This document shows positions 1 through 9,042 of a stretch of DNA of 64,000 nt, in pieces. The notes under the pieces are model-generated. The model did not search any database, was not told where the DNA came from, and worked only from the letters and a program-made list of their open reading frames with translations. The position numbers and the translations under genes are program-made. The stretch comes from Psychrobacillus sp044762655 (GTDB lineage Bacteria; Bacillota; Bacilli; Bacillales_A; Planococcaceae). Location: assembly GCF_044762655.1 (NCBI RefSeq), contig NZ_JBIWER010000002.1:496001-560000 (forward strand). Reading direction: 5' to 3'. Within the stretch, counting starts at the first letter, position 1; each line of letters opens with the position of its first letter.

Positions 1-257
1 GATATTCTTTGGAACAAATTGCGAATTTAAGAAAGTTGAAGATTAATACGATAGAAGATCATGTTATTGAAATAGTTTCAACGAATAAAAACTTTCCTAT
101 TTCTACTTTTATCACGAAAGAGCAAGTCGGCGAAATACTCCATTTATCAAGCGAACTGCAAACTAAAAAGCTCACAGAAATAAAAAACAGGTTACCGGAA
201 GTTAGTTACTTTCAAGTTCGTTTAGCCTTAACGAGGAGTGAACAACTGAATGAATAA
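1..257 (+). CDS. ypbB: YpbB-like helix-turn-helix protein, 3' end only
   Basis: The reading frame is open from the left edge of the window (first full codon at base 3) and ends at 257, so only about 84 C-terminal residues are seen. The segment is charged and helical, with a helix-turn-helix-like stretch around TKEQVGEILHLSSELQTKK. Its stop overlaps the recQ start by 8 bases, which indicates translational coupling. In B. subtilis ypbB lies directly upstream of recQ and encodes a helix-turn-helix protein of about 350 residues. The name rests mainly on this synteny, because most of the protein lies outside the window. Its biological role is not known. Confidence 0.7.
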   Translation, partial: YSLEQIANLRKLKINTIEDHVIEIVSTNKNFPISTFITKEQVGEILHLSSELQTKKLTEIKNRLPEVSYFQVRLALTRSEQLNE

Positions 258-1665
258 ATTAAATGAAATTCTCCAGAAAAGATTCGGCCACGTAAGATTC
301 CGAGAGGGTCAAAAAGAAATAATTGAACAAATAATAAATGGAAAAGATGTGATTGCCATTCTTCCAACTGGAATGGGAAAATCGCTTCTCTATCAGCTGC
401 CAGCTTATCTGAAAGAAGGAACGGTGATTATCGTTTCACCACTTTTATCACTTATGCAGGATCAAGTGGAGCAACTGAAAATATTAGGGGAAAAAAGAGT
501 TGTGGCGATTAATTCATTTTTACCATTCCAGGAAAGAGAAATGGCTATTCGTCAGCTAGGTGACTATAAATTCATTTTTACTTCACCAGAAATGCTGCAA
601 AATGAACACTTTAACCGAGCACTAAAAAAAATTTCTATCGCTTATGTTGTGGCAGATGAAGCTCATTGTATTTCCCAATGGGGTTTTGATTTTCGACCTG
701 ATTATTTAAGAATATCCAATTGGTTGCAGTCACTAAATAATGTGAATGTCGTTGCTTTAACAGCAACTGCTACAAAAGATGTTGTGGAGGATATTAAAGA
801 AACGTTACGGATGAATACTCCTTTTGAATACATACACTCACTGGATCGCCCTGCCATTGCATATGAAGTGGTGGAAGTAGAAAACCAACAAGAAAAATTG
901 AGTTGGATTATGGGCAGAGTCACCTCGACAGAAGGTCCTGGGATAATTTATACACAATCACGTAAAAAGACCGAATTGTATGCTGCAATTCTACGAGAAA
1001 AAGGGGTTTCTGTTGCGTATTATCATGCAAAAATGGAGCAAAGTGACCGTATACTGATCCAACAACAATTTCAACAAGGACAATTAGAGTGGATTTGTGC
1101 AACTAATGCTTTTGGAATGGGTATTCACAAAGATAATATCCGACAAATTATTCATGATCATATCCCTACTTCTGTCGCAGGCTATATGCAGGAGGTGGGG
1201 AGGGCCGCAAGAGATGGCGGCCAAGCTATTGCTTCTCTTTTATATACTTCTACAGATGTTGAACAAACCTTTTACGTAGCCATGCAGGACTTCCCAGAAG
1301 AACAAGACATTCAAATTGCTTTTAAGTCTGAGTATGCTGAAGTCGAGCAGTCAGAGACAACAATTCGTATTCTAAAGTACTGGAAAGAGCAGTTAAATGA
1401 ACATGAAACCATCCAATTATTTAAACAGATAAAGCAAAAAAAGTGGCAGGATATACAAAATTTTTATGCTATGATTCAAAATGATATTTGTTTACGTCAA
1501 CAGCTACTACATTATTTTGACCAACCATTATTAGAAAAACCTATACATTGTTGCTCCAAATGTAAATTGGACGTTCCAAGCACTTTGGGAAAGAGAACGG
1601 AAAACAGAAATGATCAGGTTGAGATGAATTGGAAAAAAAGACTTCATACTCTACTTCCATTATAA
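250..1665 (+). CDS. recQ: ATP-dependent DNA helicase RecQ
   Basis: Superfamily 2 helicase of 471 residues that unwinds DNA 3' to 5' during recombination and replication-fork repair. Walker A TGMGKS is at residues 40-45 and the DEAH box at 136-139, followed by the RecQ-typical aromatic loop (ISQWGFDFRP). Motif VI reads QEVGRAARDG, a small variation on the usual GRAGRDG. A cysteine cluster near the C-terminus (HCCSKC) fits the RecQ zinc-binding domain. No clear HRDC domain follows, so this is a short form. The start overlaps the end of ypbB, and the two genes are probably co-transcribed. Confidence 0.95.
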   Translation: MNKLNEILQKRFGHVRFREGQKEIIEQIINGKDVIAILPTGMGKSLLYQLPAYLKEGTVIIVSPLLSLMQDQVEQLKILGEKRVVAINSFLPFQEREMAIRQLGDYKFIFTSPEMLQNEHFNRALKKISIAYVVADEAHCISQWGFDFRPDYLRISNWLQSLNNVNVVALTATATKDVVEDIKETLRMNTPFEYIHSLDRPAIAYEVVEVENQQEKLSWIMGRVTSTEGPGIIYTQSRKKTELYAAILREKGVSVAYYHAKMEQSDRILIQQQFQQGQLEWICATNAFGMGIHKDNIRQIIHDHIPTSVAGYMQEVGRAARDGGQAIASLLYTSTDVEQTFYVAMQDFPEEQDIQIAFKSEYAEVEQSETTIRILKYWKEQLNEHETIQLFKQIKQKKWQDIQNFYAMIQNDICLRQQLLHYFDQPLLEKPIHCCSKCKLDVPSTLGKRTENRNDQVEMNWKKRLHTLLPL

Positions 1666-1678
1666 TGCATTTGTTAAG

Positions 1679-1707
1679 TTTACTTTTTCTACAAAATTCG
1701 TCATAAT
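1679..1707 (+). promoter_or_regulatory. Candidate sigma-A promoter for the LysM protein gene
   Basis: TTTACT and CATAAT are separated by 17 bases, about 40 bases before the ATG at 1746. Both boxes differ from consensus (TTGACA, TATAAT). The spacing is ideal and the recQ gene has just ended. Confidence 0.4.
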
Positions 1708-1745
1708 AGAAGTAGATAAGAAGGTAGAAATGGAGTAGGAATAAA

Positions 1746-2357
1746 ATGAACCAAGATGATTATCAAAAAAAAATCGACGAACATCGACAATCCATTGGAC
1801 AAGATGATGATACTAATGAAACAAGAAGAAGACGAAGTGCCAATATGAAACCAAAGAAAAAATCTAGAAACCTATTGATCCCAACTGTCTTTTGTATTTT
1901 CATATTAATACCAGTGAGTATATTTATATATGTACAGTTTTTTTATGCAGCTGATCCAAATAAAGCAGAAGTTGTAAAAAATGATACGATACATGTGGAA
2001 ACACAAACGATCAATAATGGCACAAAAAAAGACGAAACTACGGAGGAAAAAGTAGAAACTCCAGTAGTAACTACTCCTGAAGAAACGGAGCAGTCAGTCG
2101 AAGAGCCAAAAGAAGAAGTTAAAGAAGAACCAAAAGTGGAAGTGACAGAACAACCAAAACAAGAACCAGCTAACGTCGAGAAAACTGAACCAACAGAAAC
2201 TTCAAGCTCTAAATCGCATATAGTGAAGGAAAATGAAACACTGTATCGTATAGCTGTAAATTATTATAATGACCCTTCTGCAGTCGAAAAAATAAAATCT
2301 GCAAATGGCCTTACATCAAATGAAATTTCCGTTGGACAAAAACTAGTACTACCATAA
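1746..2357 (+). CDS. ypbE: YpbE-like membrane-anchored LysM protein
   Basis: A 203-residue protein. A basic cytoplasmic N-terminus (RRRRSANMKPKKKSR) precedes one membrane segment at about residues 42-66. A long Glu/Lys/Pro/Thr-rich linker then leads to a single LysM domain at about 160-203, which should bind peptidoglycan glycan chains outside the membrane. This layout matches YpbE of B. subtilis, which also follows recQ. No catalytic domain is present, so it is probably a wall-binding or scaffolding protein. The linker is low in complexity and rich in EEPKEE-type repeats. Assignment to YpbE is by architecture and position. Confidence 0.8.
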   Translation: MNQDDYQKKIDEHRQSIGQDDDTNETRRRRSANMKPKKKSRNLLIPTVFCIFILIPVSIFIYVQFFYAADPNKAEVVKNDTIHVETQTINNGTKKDETTEEKVETPVVTTPEETEQSVEEPKEEVKEEPKVEVTEQPKQEPANVEKTEPTETSSSKSHIVKENETLYRIAVNYYNDPSAVEKIKSANGLTSNEISVGQKLVLP

Positions 2358-2426
2358 ACGTAAGAAGGATATTTTTTTAAAATGTTGAATATATAAAGTA
2401 TATCCTAAGTTGGAAGAGGTGCTAAT

Positions 2427-3059
2427 ATGTTTGTAAAAAGTGTGATGATACCAAAAGAAAAATGCATAACAGTTCAAGTGGATGCTATGGTTTCTGCGGC
2501 TTTGCGTGTTTTAGAAGAAAAAGAAATGGATGCTTTACCGATATTAGATAATGGGAAATATGTTGGTATGTTCAACAAATACCTATTGTATAAAGCTTTT
2601 TTCTATAGCTCTCTTGACAAAGAAGCTTTCATGGAGCAAACAAAAGTTACGGATGTTATGACAAACGAAGATATATTTGTTGGTTATGAAGATGTTTTTG
2701 AAAATGCAATGATTAAACTTCATGATTTCCCGATTCTAGCAGTTGTTCAGGATGGAAAATTTCTTGGATTAGTTACTCGTTATGATGCTGTTGAACAATT
2801 TAAAAGTGCATTTGGTATGAATAGTAAAGGAACGCGCATTACATTTACATCTGTAGAATCGGAAGGACGGATTCAAAAAATGACGGATGTGCTCCATAAA
2901 TATCATGCCTCTGTCATTTCAATCGTTACTTTTGATGAGACAGATAAACTATTCAGACGTATCGTATTGAAGATTGAAAGTGATTCGAAAATTGATCGAA
3001 TTCTAGCTGATTTAGAAAAGTCAGGGTTCCGAGTTTTACATATTGATAAAGAAGAGTAG
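2427..3059 (+). CDS. CBS-pair protein with C-terminal ACT-like region
   Basis: A 210-residue soluble protein starting after a GGAAGAGGTG ribosome binding site. Residues 1-130 hold two CBS motifs (around DALPILDNGKYVGMF and FPILAVVQDGKFLGLVT), the fold that binds adenine nucleotides or cyclic di-AMP. The last 75 residues resemble a small regulatory ACT-like fold (RIQKMTDVLHKYHASVISIV). This position is held by gudB in B. subtilis, so it is an insertion relative to that order. Cyclic di-AMP-binding CbpB proteins are related but shorter, at about 150 residues. The ligand and partner cannot be told from sequence. Confidence 0.75.
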   Translation: MFVKSVMIPKEKCITVQVDAMVSAALRVLEEKEMDALPILDNGKYVGMFNKYLLYKAFFYSSLDKEAFMEQTKVTDVMTNEDIFVGYEDVFENAMIKLHDFPILAVVQDGKFLGLVTRYDAVEQFKSAFGMNSKGTRITFTSVESEGRIQKMTDVLHKYHASVISIVTFDETDKLFRRIVLKIESDSKIDRILADLEKSGFRVLHIDKEE

Positions 3060-3134
3060 AATGATCAATAGTAAACATGAGTAGAGGGCAGGGGAAATTC
3101 CCTGTCCTTTTCCGTGTTGTAAGGGGGTATATAT

Positions 3135-3902
3135 TTGATAGGATGGACATTAGGTTGTGTATTGTTTATTATTTTGTTGTTTTTTTTATATATGTTATTT
3201 TTAGCTTTTCAAACAAATGTGCATACTCATTCTCTACTTATCGACGAATGGACGGAGGAGAAGCAATTTCATGTTTTTTTCATTGCCGATATCCATCGGA
3301 GAAAAGTATCTGAAAAACTAATTCAACGCCTCCTTGGAAAAGTAGATGTAGTTATTATTGGAGGGGATTTAACGGAAAAAGGCGTCCCGTTAAATCGAAC
3401 AAACGATAATATTAAACAACTTACTAGGTTGGGGAGTACTTGTTATGTGTTCGGTAACAATGATCGCGAGGTAGGGGAACAAAACCTACGAAATATCCTA
3501 TACTCCAATGGCGTTCATATATTAGAAAATAGCTCTCTTCATTTTGAAAAAAGTAATTTTTCTGTTCGCATCGTTGGGATTAATGATGGTTTTGCCGGAA
3601 ATGTAAAAATAATTGAGGCTTTCAAAGAAGTTAAAGAAACGGATGTCCTTATATTTACTACTCATGCTCCTACATACTTTAATCATGCCAAAAAAATTAG
3701 TAAGCCACACCTTTTGTTAGCAGGTCATCTTCACGGGGGGCAAATACGCCTTGGTCCCTTTGGGATATATGAAAAGGGAAGCTATCGTGAAAAAGAAAAT
3801 AGTGCAGAGCTCATTAGTAATGGATATGGTACAACCGCAGTTCCACTAAGATTAGGGGCAAAATCTGAATGTCATCTAATAACTATTAGAGGAAGACATT
3901 AA
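3135..3902 (+). CDS. ypbG: Membrane-anchored calcineurin-like phosphoesterase
   Basis: Starts at TTG 3135 behind a strong AAGGGGG site. The 255-residue protein has one N-terminal membrane segment (about residues 6-28). A metallophosphoesterase domain follows, with all five signature blocks in order: ADIH, GGDLTEKG, GNND, THAPTYF and GHLHGG. These supply the Asp, His and Asn ligands of a two-metal centre. The layout agrees with YpbG of B. subtilis from the same neighbourhood. The natural substrate is unknown; related enzymes cleave phosphodiesters. The ypdA start follows only 22 bases downstream. Confidence 0.82.
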   Translation: MIGWTLGCVLFIILLFFLYMLFLAFQTNVHTHSLLIDEWTEEKQFHVFFIADIHRRKVSEKLIQRLLGKVDVVIIGGDLTEKGVPLNRTNDNIKQLTRLGSTCYVFGNNDREVGEQNLRNILYSNGVHILENSSLHFEKSNFSVRIVGINDGFAGNVKIIEAFKEVKETDVLIFTTHAPTYFNHAKKISKPHLLLAGHLHGGQIRLGPFGIYEKGSYREKENSAELISNGYGTTAVPLRLGAKSECHLITIRGRH

Positions 3903-3924
3903 GTGAAAGAAAGGAAGTTTTTTT

Positions 3925-4902
3925 GTGAATCAACAGGTAGATGTATTAATAGTCGGAGGAGGACCATGCGGGCTGGCAGCAGCTATTTCTACGCAAAAAG
4001 TGGGATTAAAAACGGTTGTAATTGAGAAAGGGAATGTAGTGGAGGCTATTTATAATTATCCTACACATCAGACTTTTTTTAGCACTAGTGAGAAATTATC
4101 CATAGGCGATGTTCCTTTCATAGTAGAGGACAGAAAGCCAAAAAGAAATCAAGCTCTAGTTTACTATAGAGAGGTGGTAAAACTAAATAATATTGATGTG
4201 CGGAAATATGAACAGGTGCAAAAAGTAGAAAAACAAGCTCATCATTTCAAGGTGCAAACATCTAAAGCAAGTTATATGGCAAAGTATGTTGTTATTGCAA
4301 CTGGTTATTACGATCATCCAAACTATATGAATATTCCGGGAGAAGAATTAGCGAAGGTCCATCATTATTTTAAAGAGGGTCATCCGTATTTTGGTTTAGA
4401 TGTATTGGTCATTGGAGGAAAAAATTCAGCTATTGATGCTGCTCTAGAACTTAACAAAGCTGGAGCAAATGTAACAGTAGCTTATCGTGGTAGTGAGTAT
4501 TCGCCTAGCATAAAACCATGGGTATTACCTGAGTTTGATGGACTTGTAAGAAATAATGAAGTACAAATGCATTTTGATACAGAAGTAATAGAAATAGGTA
4601 TATCTAACGTCACGTTAAAAAATACTCAAAATGGTGAATTCCAACTAACTAATGATTACGTATTTGCAATGACCGGCTATCATCCAGATCATGCTTTTTT
4701 AAAACAAATGGGTATTGAGATCGATAGTGCGACAGGGAGACCTGCTTTTAATACAGAAACGATGGAAACAAATGTAGAAGGAATTTTTATCGCGGGCGTA
4801 ATTGCTGCTGGAAATAATGCAAACGAAATTTTCATCGAAAATGGACGATTCCATGGAGAGCAAATTGCCAAAGAAATAAAAAGAAAACTCGTCATTAAAT
4901 AA
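3925..4902 (+). CDS. ypdA: Bacillithiol disulfide reductase YpdA
   Basis: A 325-residue FAD- and NADPH-dependent flavoprotein that reduces oxidised bacillithiol in the cytoplasm. The FAD-binding GGGPCGLA is at residues 10-17, a second Rossmann motif (GGKNSAIDAALEL) lies near residue 170, and the family's C-terminal AGVIAAGNNANEIFIENGRFHG segment is present. The start is GTG 3925 after AAAGGAAG. It fits with bshA at 39406: the window encodes both a step of bacillithiol synthesis and its recycling. A rho-independent terminator follows at once. Confidence 0.92.
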   Translation: MNQQVDVLIVGGGPCGLAAAISTQKVGLKTVVIEKGNVVEAIYNYPTHQTFFSTSEKLSIGDVPFIVEDRKPKRNQALVYYREVVKLNNIDVRKYEQVQKVEKQAHHFKVQTSKASYMAKYVVIATGYYDHPNYMNIPGEELAKVHHYFKEGHPYFGLDVLVIGGKNSAIDAALELNKAGANVTVAYRGSEYSPSIKPWVLPEFDGLVRNNEVQMHFDTEVIEIGISNVTLKNTQNGEFQLTNDYVFAMTGYHPDHAFLKQMGIEIDSATGRPAFNTETMETNVEGIFIAGVIAAGNNANEIFIENGRFHGEQIAKEIKRKLVIK

Positions 4903-4913
4903 TGAATTTTTTT

Positions 4914-4956
4914 AAAAAATCATTCCTAAATTTTTGGTATTAGGGGTGATTTTTTT
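4914..4956 (+). terminator. Terminator after ypdA
   Basis: A 16-bp stem with two G-T pairs (AAAAAATCATTCCTAA against TTAGGGGTGATTTTTT) ends in a run of T residues. Confidence 0.8.
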
Positions 4957-5031
4957 GCATAATTTTAAACTTGTAAGAAAATGAAAAAATTCTTCGAGAG
5001 CAAGTAGTTTCACTTTATAACCACAATTGAA

Positions 5032-5076
5032 AAAAGAGTGGCATGCCGTAAACTCAGTTACGACTGCTACTCTTTT
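5032..5076 (-). terminator. Terminator after ansA (minus strand)
   Basis: Read on the minus strand, AAAAGAGTAGCA pairs with TGCCACTCTTTT across a loop and is followed by TTTTTT, 12 bases beyond the ansA stop. The stem has one G-T pair. Confidence 0.75.
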
Positions 5077-5087
5077 GCAATATCTAC

Positions 5088-6053
5088 CTAAAATATATAC
5101 TCCCTCGCTTTTTCCGGTTCGGGATGATTCAATGCAATAAGTAAAGCAAGTCTTGCTTTTTGGCCATTTAAGCCTTGTGCAAATATGACACCTGCATCTT
5201 TAAGGCCTTTACCTCCACCTTTGTAGCCATACACATCCTGTGCAATTCCATTAAAACATCTGGATACTAAAACGATAGGAATACCTTTATTTAATATTTC
5301 TTCAATGACAGAAACAAGGCTAGGAGGCACATTTCCTTGACCTAAGCCCTCCAATACTATTCCATCATAACCTAAATCGATCGACGCTTTGAGCAAGTCT
5401 GGCTCCATGCCTGCATATACTTTAAACATTGCGACTTTTTTCTCGATATGCTCAATTGGAAAAACGATGCGTTGATTGGGTGAGTGATGAAAATGTACGA
5501 TTGACTTTGATATAAAGCCAATAGGTCCATATTGAGGACTCTGAAAAGTACTCACATTGCTTGCGTGAGTCTTTGTCACGTTTTCCGCAGTATGTATTTC
5601 ATCGTTTAATACAACTAGCACACCTTTCATTTTTGCATCATCGGAGGCAGCGACTTGGATAGCAGACATAAGATTATATAGCCCGTCTGACCCTATTTCA
5701 TTGGAAGAGCGCATTGCTCCAGTGATTACTATTGGAATTTCTGTATCAACGGTGAGATCCAAAAAGTATGCAGTTTCTTCTAATGTGTCTGTTCCATGTG
5801 TGATAACAACCCCGTCTATATCGTCAGTTAAGATATAGTGATCAATTAGCTTTTTTAGCTCCATCATTTCGACAGGTGTAATATGAGGTGAAGGAAGATT
5901 AAAAGCCTCTATTTCTACTATTTTGGCTAAAGATCTAAGTTTTTCCGCCTCGATTAAAAGTGGATTTTGATCAGCTGGAACAACAGCCCCTGTTTCAGCA
6001 TGCACCTGCATTGAAATAGTCCCACCTGTGTGAATTAGTAAAATAGTTTTCAT
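5088..6053 (-). CDS. ansA: L-asparaginase, type I
   Basis: A 321-residue cytoplasmic enzyme that hydrolyses L-asparagine to aspartate and ammonia. The first catalytic Thr block (HTGGTIS) is at residues 8-14 and the second block (THGTDTLEETAYF) is near residue 86. There is no signal peptide, consistent with type I. Minus-strand start ATG follows GGGAGGTACTTACA. It is the only minus-strand gene in the first 36 kb and is bounded by its own terminator. Its upstream end abuts the divergent prsW. Ammonia release fits loosely with the urease region far downstream, but no link is shown. Confidence 0.9.
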   Translation of the reverse strand: MKTILLIHTGGTISMQVHAETGAVVPADQNPLLIEAEKLRSLAKIVEIEAFNLPSPHITPVEMMELKKLIDHYILTDDIDGVVITHGTDTLEETAYFLDLTVDTEIPIVITGAMRSSNEIGSDGLYNLMSAIQVAASDDAKMKGVLVVLNDEIHTAENVTKTHASNVSTFQSPQYGPIGFISKSIVHFHHSPNQRIVFPIEHIEKKVAMFKVYAGMEPDLLKASIDLGYDGIVLEGLGQGNVPPSLVSVIEEILNKGIPIVLVSRCFNGIAQDVYGYKGGGKGLKDAGVIFAQGLNGQKARLALLIALNHPEPEKAREYIF

Positions 6054-6121
6054 TGTAAGTACCTCCCATAATTTGCGAATATAAGGTATAATAGTATTAA
6101 TGAAATGGAAGGAGTAAGTTT

Positions 6122-6814
6122 ATGTTCATACTACTTTCCGTTGCAATAGCCCCTGCTTTAGCACTATTAAGTTATTTTTACTTGCGTAAAGAAATTTCTG
6201 CAGAACCCTCCAGATTATTGTTACATACATTTATTTATGGCGCTATATTAACATTTCCAATTTTATTTATCCAACATGTTTTTCAAGAGGAACAGATTTT
6301 TTCTTCTTTATTTTTACATCAAGCTATTGTAACGAGTGCACTTGAAGAGTTTTTCAAATGGCTAGTTCTTATTGTTGCTATCTACAAACATGTGGAATTC
6401 GATGATCCTTATGACGGTATTTTATACGGGGCAAGTGTCGCGCTAGGTTTTGCGACCGTTGAAAATATTTTGTACCTAGTGAATTTTGGTATGGAGGCTG
6501 CCTTTTTACGGGCCATTCTTCCGGTATCCAGTCATGCCCTTTTCGGTGTTTTGATGGGGTATTATATCGGAAGAGCAAAGTTTGCAACCTTATCAAAATC
6601 TCGTTATGAAATATTTTATGCATTAATCGCACCACTAGCGTTGCATACTATTTATAATAGTATTTTAGGCATTTCAGGCTTGGAGCTTTTATTGATGGTA
6701 CCATTTATGCTGTTTTTGTGGCTATTAAGTTTATCCAAAGTGAAGAAAGCTCATGTTTTGTCTCGCAGAAAACGATACGCGGATCATGAATATTATGTTG
6801 AAGAAAAAGTCTAG
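6122..6814 (+). CDS. prsW: Intramembrane metalloprotease PrsW
   Basis: A polytopic membrane protein of 230 residues with about seven hydrophobic segments. The PrsW family motif ALEEFFKW (about residues 67-74) supplies a conserved Glu pair, and a later SSHALFGVLMGYYIG segment contains a conserved His. In B. subtilis PrsW makes the first cut in the anti-sigma factor RsiW in response to envelope stress. It keeps its place just before sleB. No rsiW or sigW is in the window. The stop codon lies inside the stem of the following terminator. Confidence 0.88.
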   Translation: MFILLSVAIAPALALLSYFYLRKEISAEPSRLLLHTFIYGAILTFPILFIQHVFQEEQIFSSLFLHQAIVTSALEEFFKWLVLIVAIYKHVEFDDPYDGILYGASVALGFATVENILYLVNFGMEAAFLRAILPVSSHALFGVLMGYYIGRAKFATLSKSRYEIFYALIAPLALHTIYNSILGISGLELLLMVPFMLFLWLLSLSKVKKAHVLSRRKRYADHEYYVEEKV

Positions 6815-6834
6815 CTAATTGCTAGATTTTTTTT
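6810..6834 (+). terminator. Terminator at the end of prsW
   Basis: TCTAGC-taatt-GCTAGA followed by eight T residues. The left arm contains the prsW TAG stop. Confidence 0.75.
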
Positions 6835-6864
6835 GTATATTTTAACACATCTTACTCCATGCTA
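6834..6864 (+). promoter_or_regulatory. Candidate sigma-G-type promoter for sleB-ypeB
   Basis: TGTATA and CATGCTA are separated by 18 bases, close to the known forespore sigma-G consensus TGAATA-N17/18-CATACTA. sleB-ypeB is a sigma-G operon in B. subtilis. The 5' leader would be very short, with the ribosome binding site near the expected transcript start, which lowers confidence. Confidence 0.45.
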
Positions 6865-6885
6865 AGAAAAAAGGAGAGATGTCGT

Positions 6886-7674
6886 TTGAAACAAATAAAA
6901 TACATCCTGATTAGTTTGCTATTTTGTACGGTTAGTTATTCCTTAATCTATGAGCAACCAACAACCCAGGCTTTCTCTGCTCAAGTATTAGAACGAGGTG
7001 CTTATGGAGACGACGTTATCGAACTCCAAGCTAGGCTACAGTATATAGGATTTTATAAGAGTGAGATAGATGGCAAATTTGGCTATAGCACCTACTGGGC
7101 CCTGAGAAATTTCCAGGAAAAATATGGTCTGCCAATTGATGGTCTGCTAGGTGAAAACACGAAGAAAAAATTAGTGAGTGTTTCTGAATTTGATAAAAAA
7201 TTTGTTCACGAGCAGATTAATAAAGGAAATAGCTTTACGTATTATGGTGGAGTCGATTTAGATAAACAGGTAAAAAACAAAAAAGAAGAGAGCACCAATA
7301 TGCAGCTTCCACCCCAATATTCGGAAAAAGATTTGAAATTGATTGCAAATGCTGTATATGGTGAAGCACGTGGTGAGCCTTATGAAGGGCAAGTTGCTGT
7401 AGCAGCGGTAATTTTAAACCGTATTGAACATGCCGACTTTCCAAATACCGTTTCTGAAGTAATTTTTCAGCCTTTAGCTTTTACAGCAGTGGCAGATGGA
7501 CAAATTTGGCTAGAACCAAATGAACGGGCAAAGGAAGCAGTGTTAGACGCACTGAATGGGTGGGATCCAACCGAAAACGCAATTTATTACTTCAATCCAG
7601 ATACTGCGACAAGCAAATGGATTTGGTCAAGACCACAAATTAAAAAAATCGGACAGCATATTTTCTGTGCATAA
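6886..7674 (+). CDS. sleB: Spore cortex-lytic enzyme SleB
   Basis: The best start is TTG 6886, nine bases after AAGGAG, giving 262 residues; an upstream in-frame ATG at 6859 has no ribosome site. A signal peptide (KYILISLLFCTVSYS) is followed by a peptidoglycan-binding domain at about residues 38-100. The C-terminal SleB hydrolase domain runs from about 150 to 262 and has the typical NAVYGEARGEPYEGQVAVAAV block with its catalytic Glu. It degrades muramic-lactam cortex during germination. It forms a two-gene unit with ypeB, starting 9 bases downstream, which is needed for SleB stability in the spore. Confidence 0.95.
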   Translation: MKQIKYILISLLFCTVSYSLIYEQPTTQAFSAQVLERGAYGDDVIELQARLQYIGFYKSEIDGKFGYSTYWALRNFQEKYGLPIDGLLGENTKKKLVSVSEFDKKFVHEQINKGNSFTYYGGVDLDKQVKNKKEESTNMQLPPQYSEKDLKLIANAVYGEARGEPYEGQVAVAAVILNRIEHADFPNTVSEVIFQPLAFTAVADGQIWLEPNERAKEAVLDALNGWDPTENAIYYFNPDTATSKWIWSRPQIKKIGQHIFCA

Positions 7675-7683
7675 GGAGATAAA

Positions 7684-8967
7684 ATGAAAAAAATTATATG
7701 GGTAATCGTATCTTCCGTTGCAGTTATTTTCCTTATGTATCATTTCTCTGTTCAATCTCAAAACAAACGTTTAGAAAATGCTTTAGCTGTGCAATACTCC
7801 AATCAATTGACCTCGGCTTCAGAAAAGCTAACAAAGTTATCAGAGTCCGTCGATCAGACCATGCTATTTACAGATAAGAAAGCACTAGAACAGCCATTAG
7901 ATGATGTATGGAGAATTTCTTCGGATATTAGAAATTCTATCAGTTCATTGCCAATTAGTACTGAAACATCCGCAGTATGGATGAATTACTTAAACCGATT
8001 AGGCAATGGTGCTGTACAAGTGAAAAATGGCAAGGTTCCAATTGAGGAATGGCAAAAGAACATGGCAGGTGCAAGAGAAAATTTACTAGCACTTTCAGAC
8101 CAGTGGGCATTTACGAACAGGGACGGTGGAAGCAAAGATTACATCGTAAAAACCTTTGTTCAAAATAAATTAGATCAAAGTGGTGAAAAAAATTGGAAAT
8201 CACTTGGTAACTCTGCAAAGGCATATACGGAGAGCGACTTTCCAATGACTGCTAGTGAAACCGATCAGCAAAAGAAGAAAGACCTTCAGCATATTAAAGA
8301 TGCCGAAATAACGGTGGATGAAGCTAAACAACGATTTGTTGAAATGTTTCCCGAATTTAAAGATGCAAAGATTCACATAACCGAAAGTTCGAAGGATGCA
8401 CCTTATCCGTTTTATCATATTGAATTCCATAAAGGTATTCGAATAGGGTACGCAGACTTAACGAAAAAAGGTGGACATATCCTATCTTTTCTATTGGAGA
8501 GACCTTTTGAAAAGACAACTATAAACGTCCAGCAAATGAAAGACAAATCCGCTGAATATATAAAAACATTAGGTTTTACAGACACGGAAATGGTAGAATT
8601 TCGAGAAAACTCAATCGCCTGGCATTTAGCCTTTGCTAGAAAAGACAAAAATAACGATGCATTGATTTATGCGGATGGCATCCAATTAAAAATTGCAAAG
8701 GATAATGGGGAATTGCTCGGTTTAAATGCAATGGAATACATTCAGAAAGAAAAAATTGATAAGCAAGAACTAGTGCCAATAAATAAAGGGGAGCTTTTTT
8801 CAAGCAACTTTACTATTGAGGAAGAGCGTTTAGCATACGTAGAAAATAAACAACTTCAACAACGTTTGGCCTATCAAATTTTAGCTAGAAATGATTCAAT
8901 TGGCACATATAAAATTTATATCGATACCGAAAACCACGAAATTTTACATGCAGAAAAGCTTCCATAA
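7684..8967 (+). CDS. ypeB: Germination protein YpeB
   Basis: A 427-residue protein with one N-terminal membrane segment (KKIIWVIVSSVAVIFLMYHF). A helical extracytoplasmic region follows, and then PepSY-type domains in the C-terminal half (from about residue 210). The start ATG is preceded by AAGGAGAT. In the B. subtilis and B. anthracis systems YpeB holds SleB in the dormant spore and is processed on germination. The length is slightly below the roughly 450 residues of B. subtilis YpeB but shows no internal gap in the part that can be judged. Confidence 0.93.
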   Translation: MKKIIWVIVSSVAVIFLMYHFSVQSQNKRLENALAVQYSNQLTSASEKLTKLSESVDQTMLFTDKKALEQPLDDVWRISSDIRNSISSLPISTETSAVWMNYLNRLGNGAVQVKNGKVPIEEWQKNMAGARENLLALSDQWAFTNRDGGSKDYIVKTFVQNKLDQSGEKNWKSLGNSAKAYTESDFPMTASETDQQKKKDLQHIKDAEITVDEAKQRFVEMFPEFKDAKIHITESSKDAPYPFYHIEFHKGIRIGYADLTKKGGHILSFLLERPFEKTTINVQQMKDKSAEYIKTLGFTDTEMVEFRENSIAWHLAFARKDKNNDALIYADGIQLKIAKDNGELLGLNAMEYIQKEKIDKQELVPINKGELFSSNFTIEEERLAYVENKQLQQRLAYQILARNDSIGTYKIYIDTENHEILHAEKLP

Positions 8968-8999
8968 AACTTTTTTCTGTAGAAAAATAATCCATTCAG

Positions 9000-9026
9000 T
9001 GTCATAATAATAACTATATTATGACA
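9000..9026 (+). promoter_or_regulatory. Perfect inverted repeat upstream of the PilZ gene
   Basis: TGTCATAATA and TATTATGACA form a perfect 10-bp dyad with a 7-base spacer, ending 16 bases before the start codon. There is no T run, so a repressor-type operator is more likely than a terminator. The binding protein is unknown. Confidence 0.5.
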
Positions 9027-9042
9027 TTGAAGAGGGTTGCGT

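Noticed and set aside
3077..3313. Open frame of 78 codons overlapping the phosphoesterase start
   Set aside because: It is a different frame over the N-terminus of the 3135 gene, with no family resemblance; the TTG 3135 frame has all phosphoesterase motifs.
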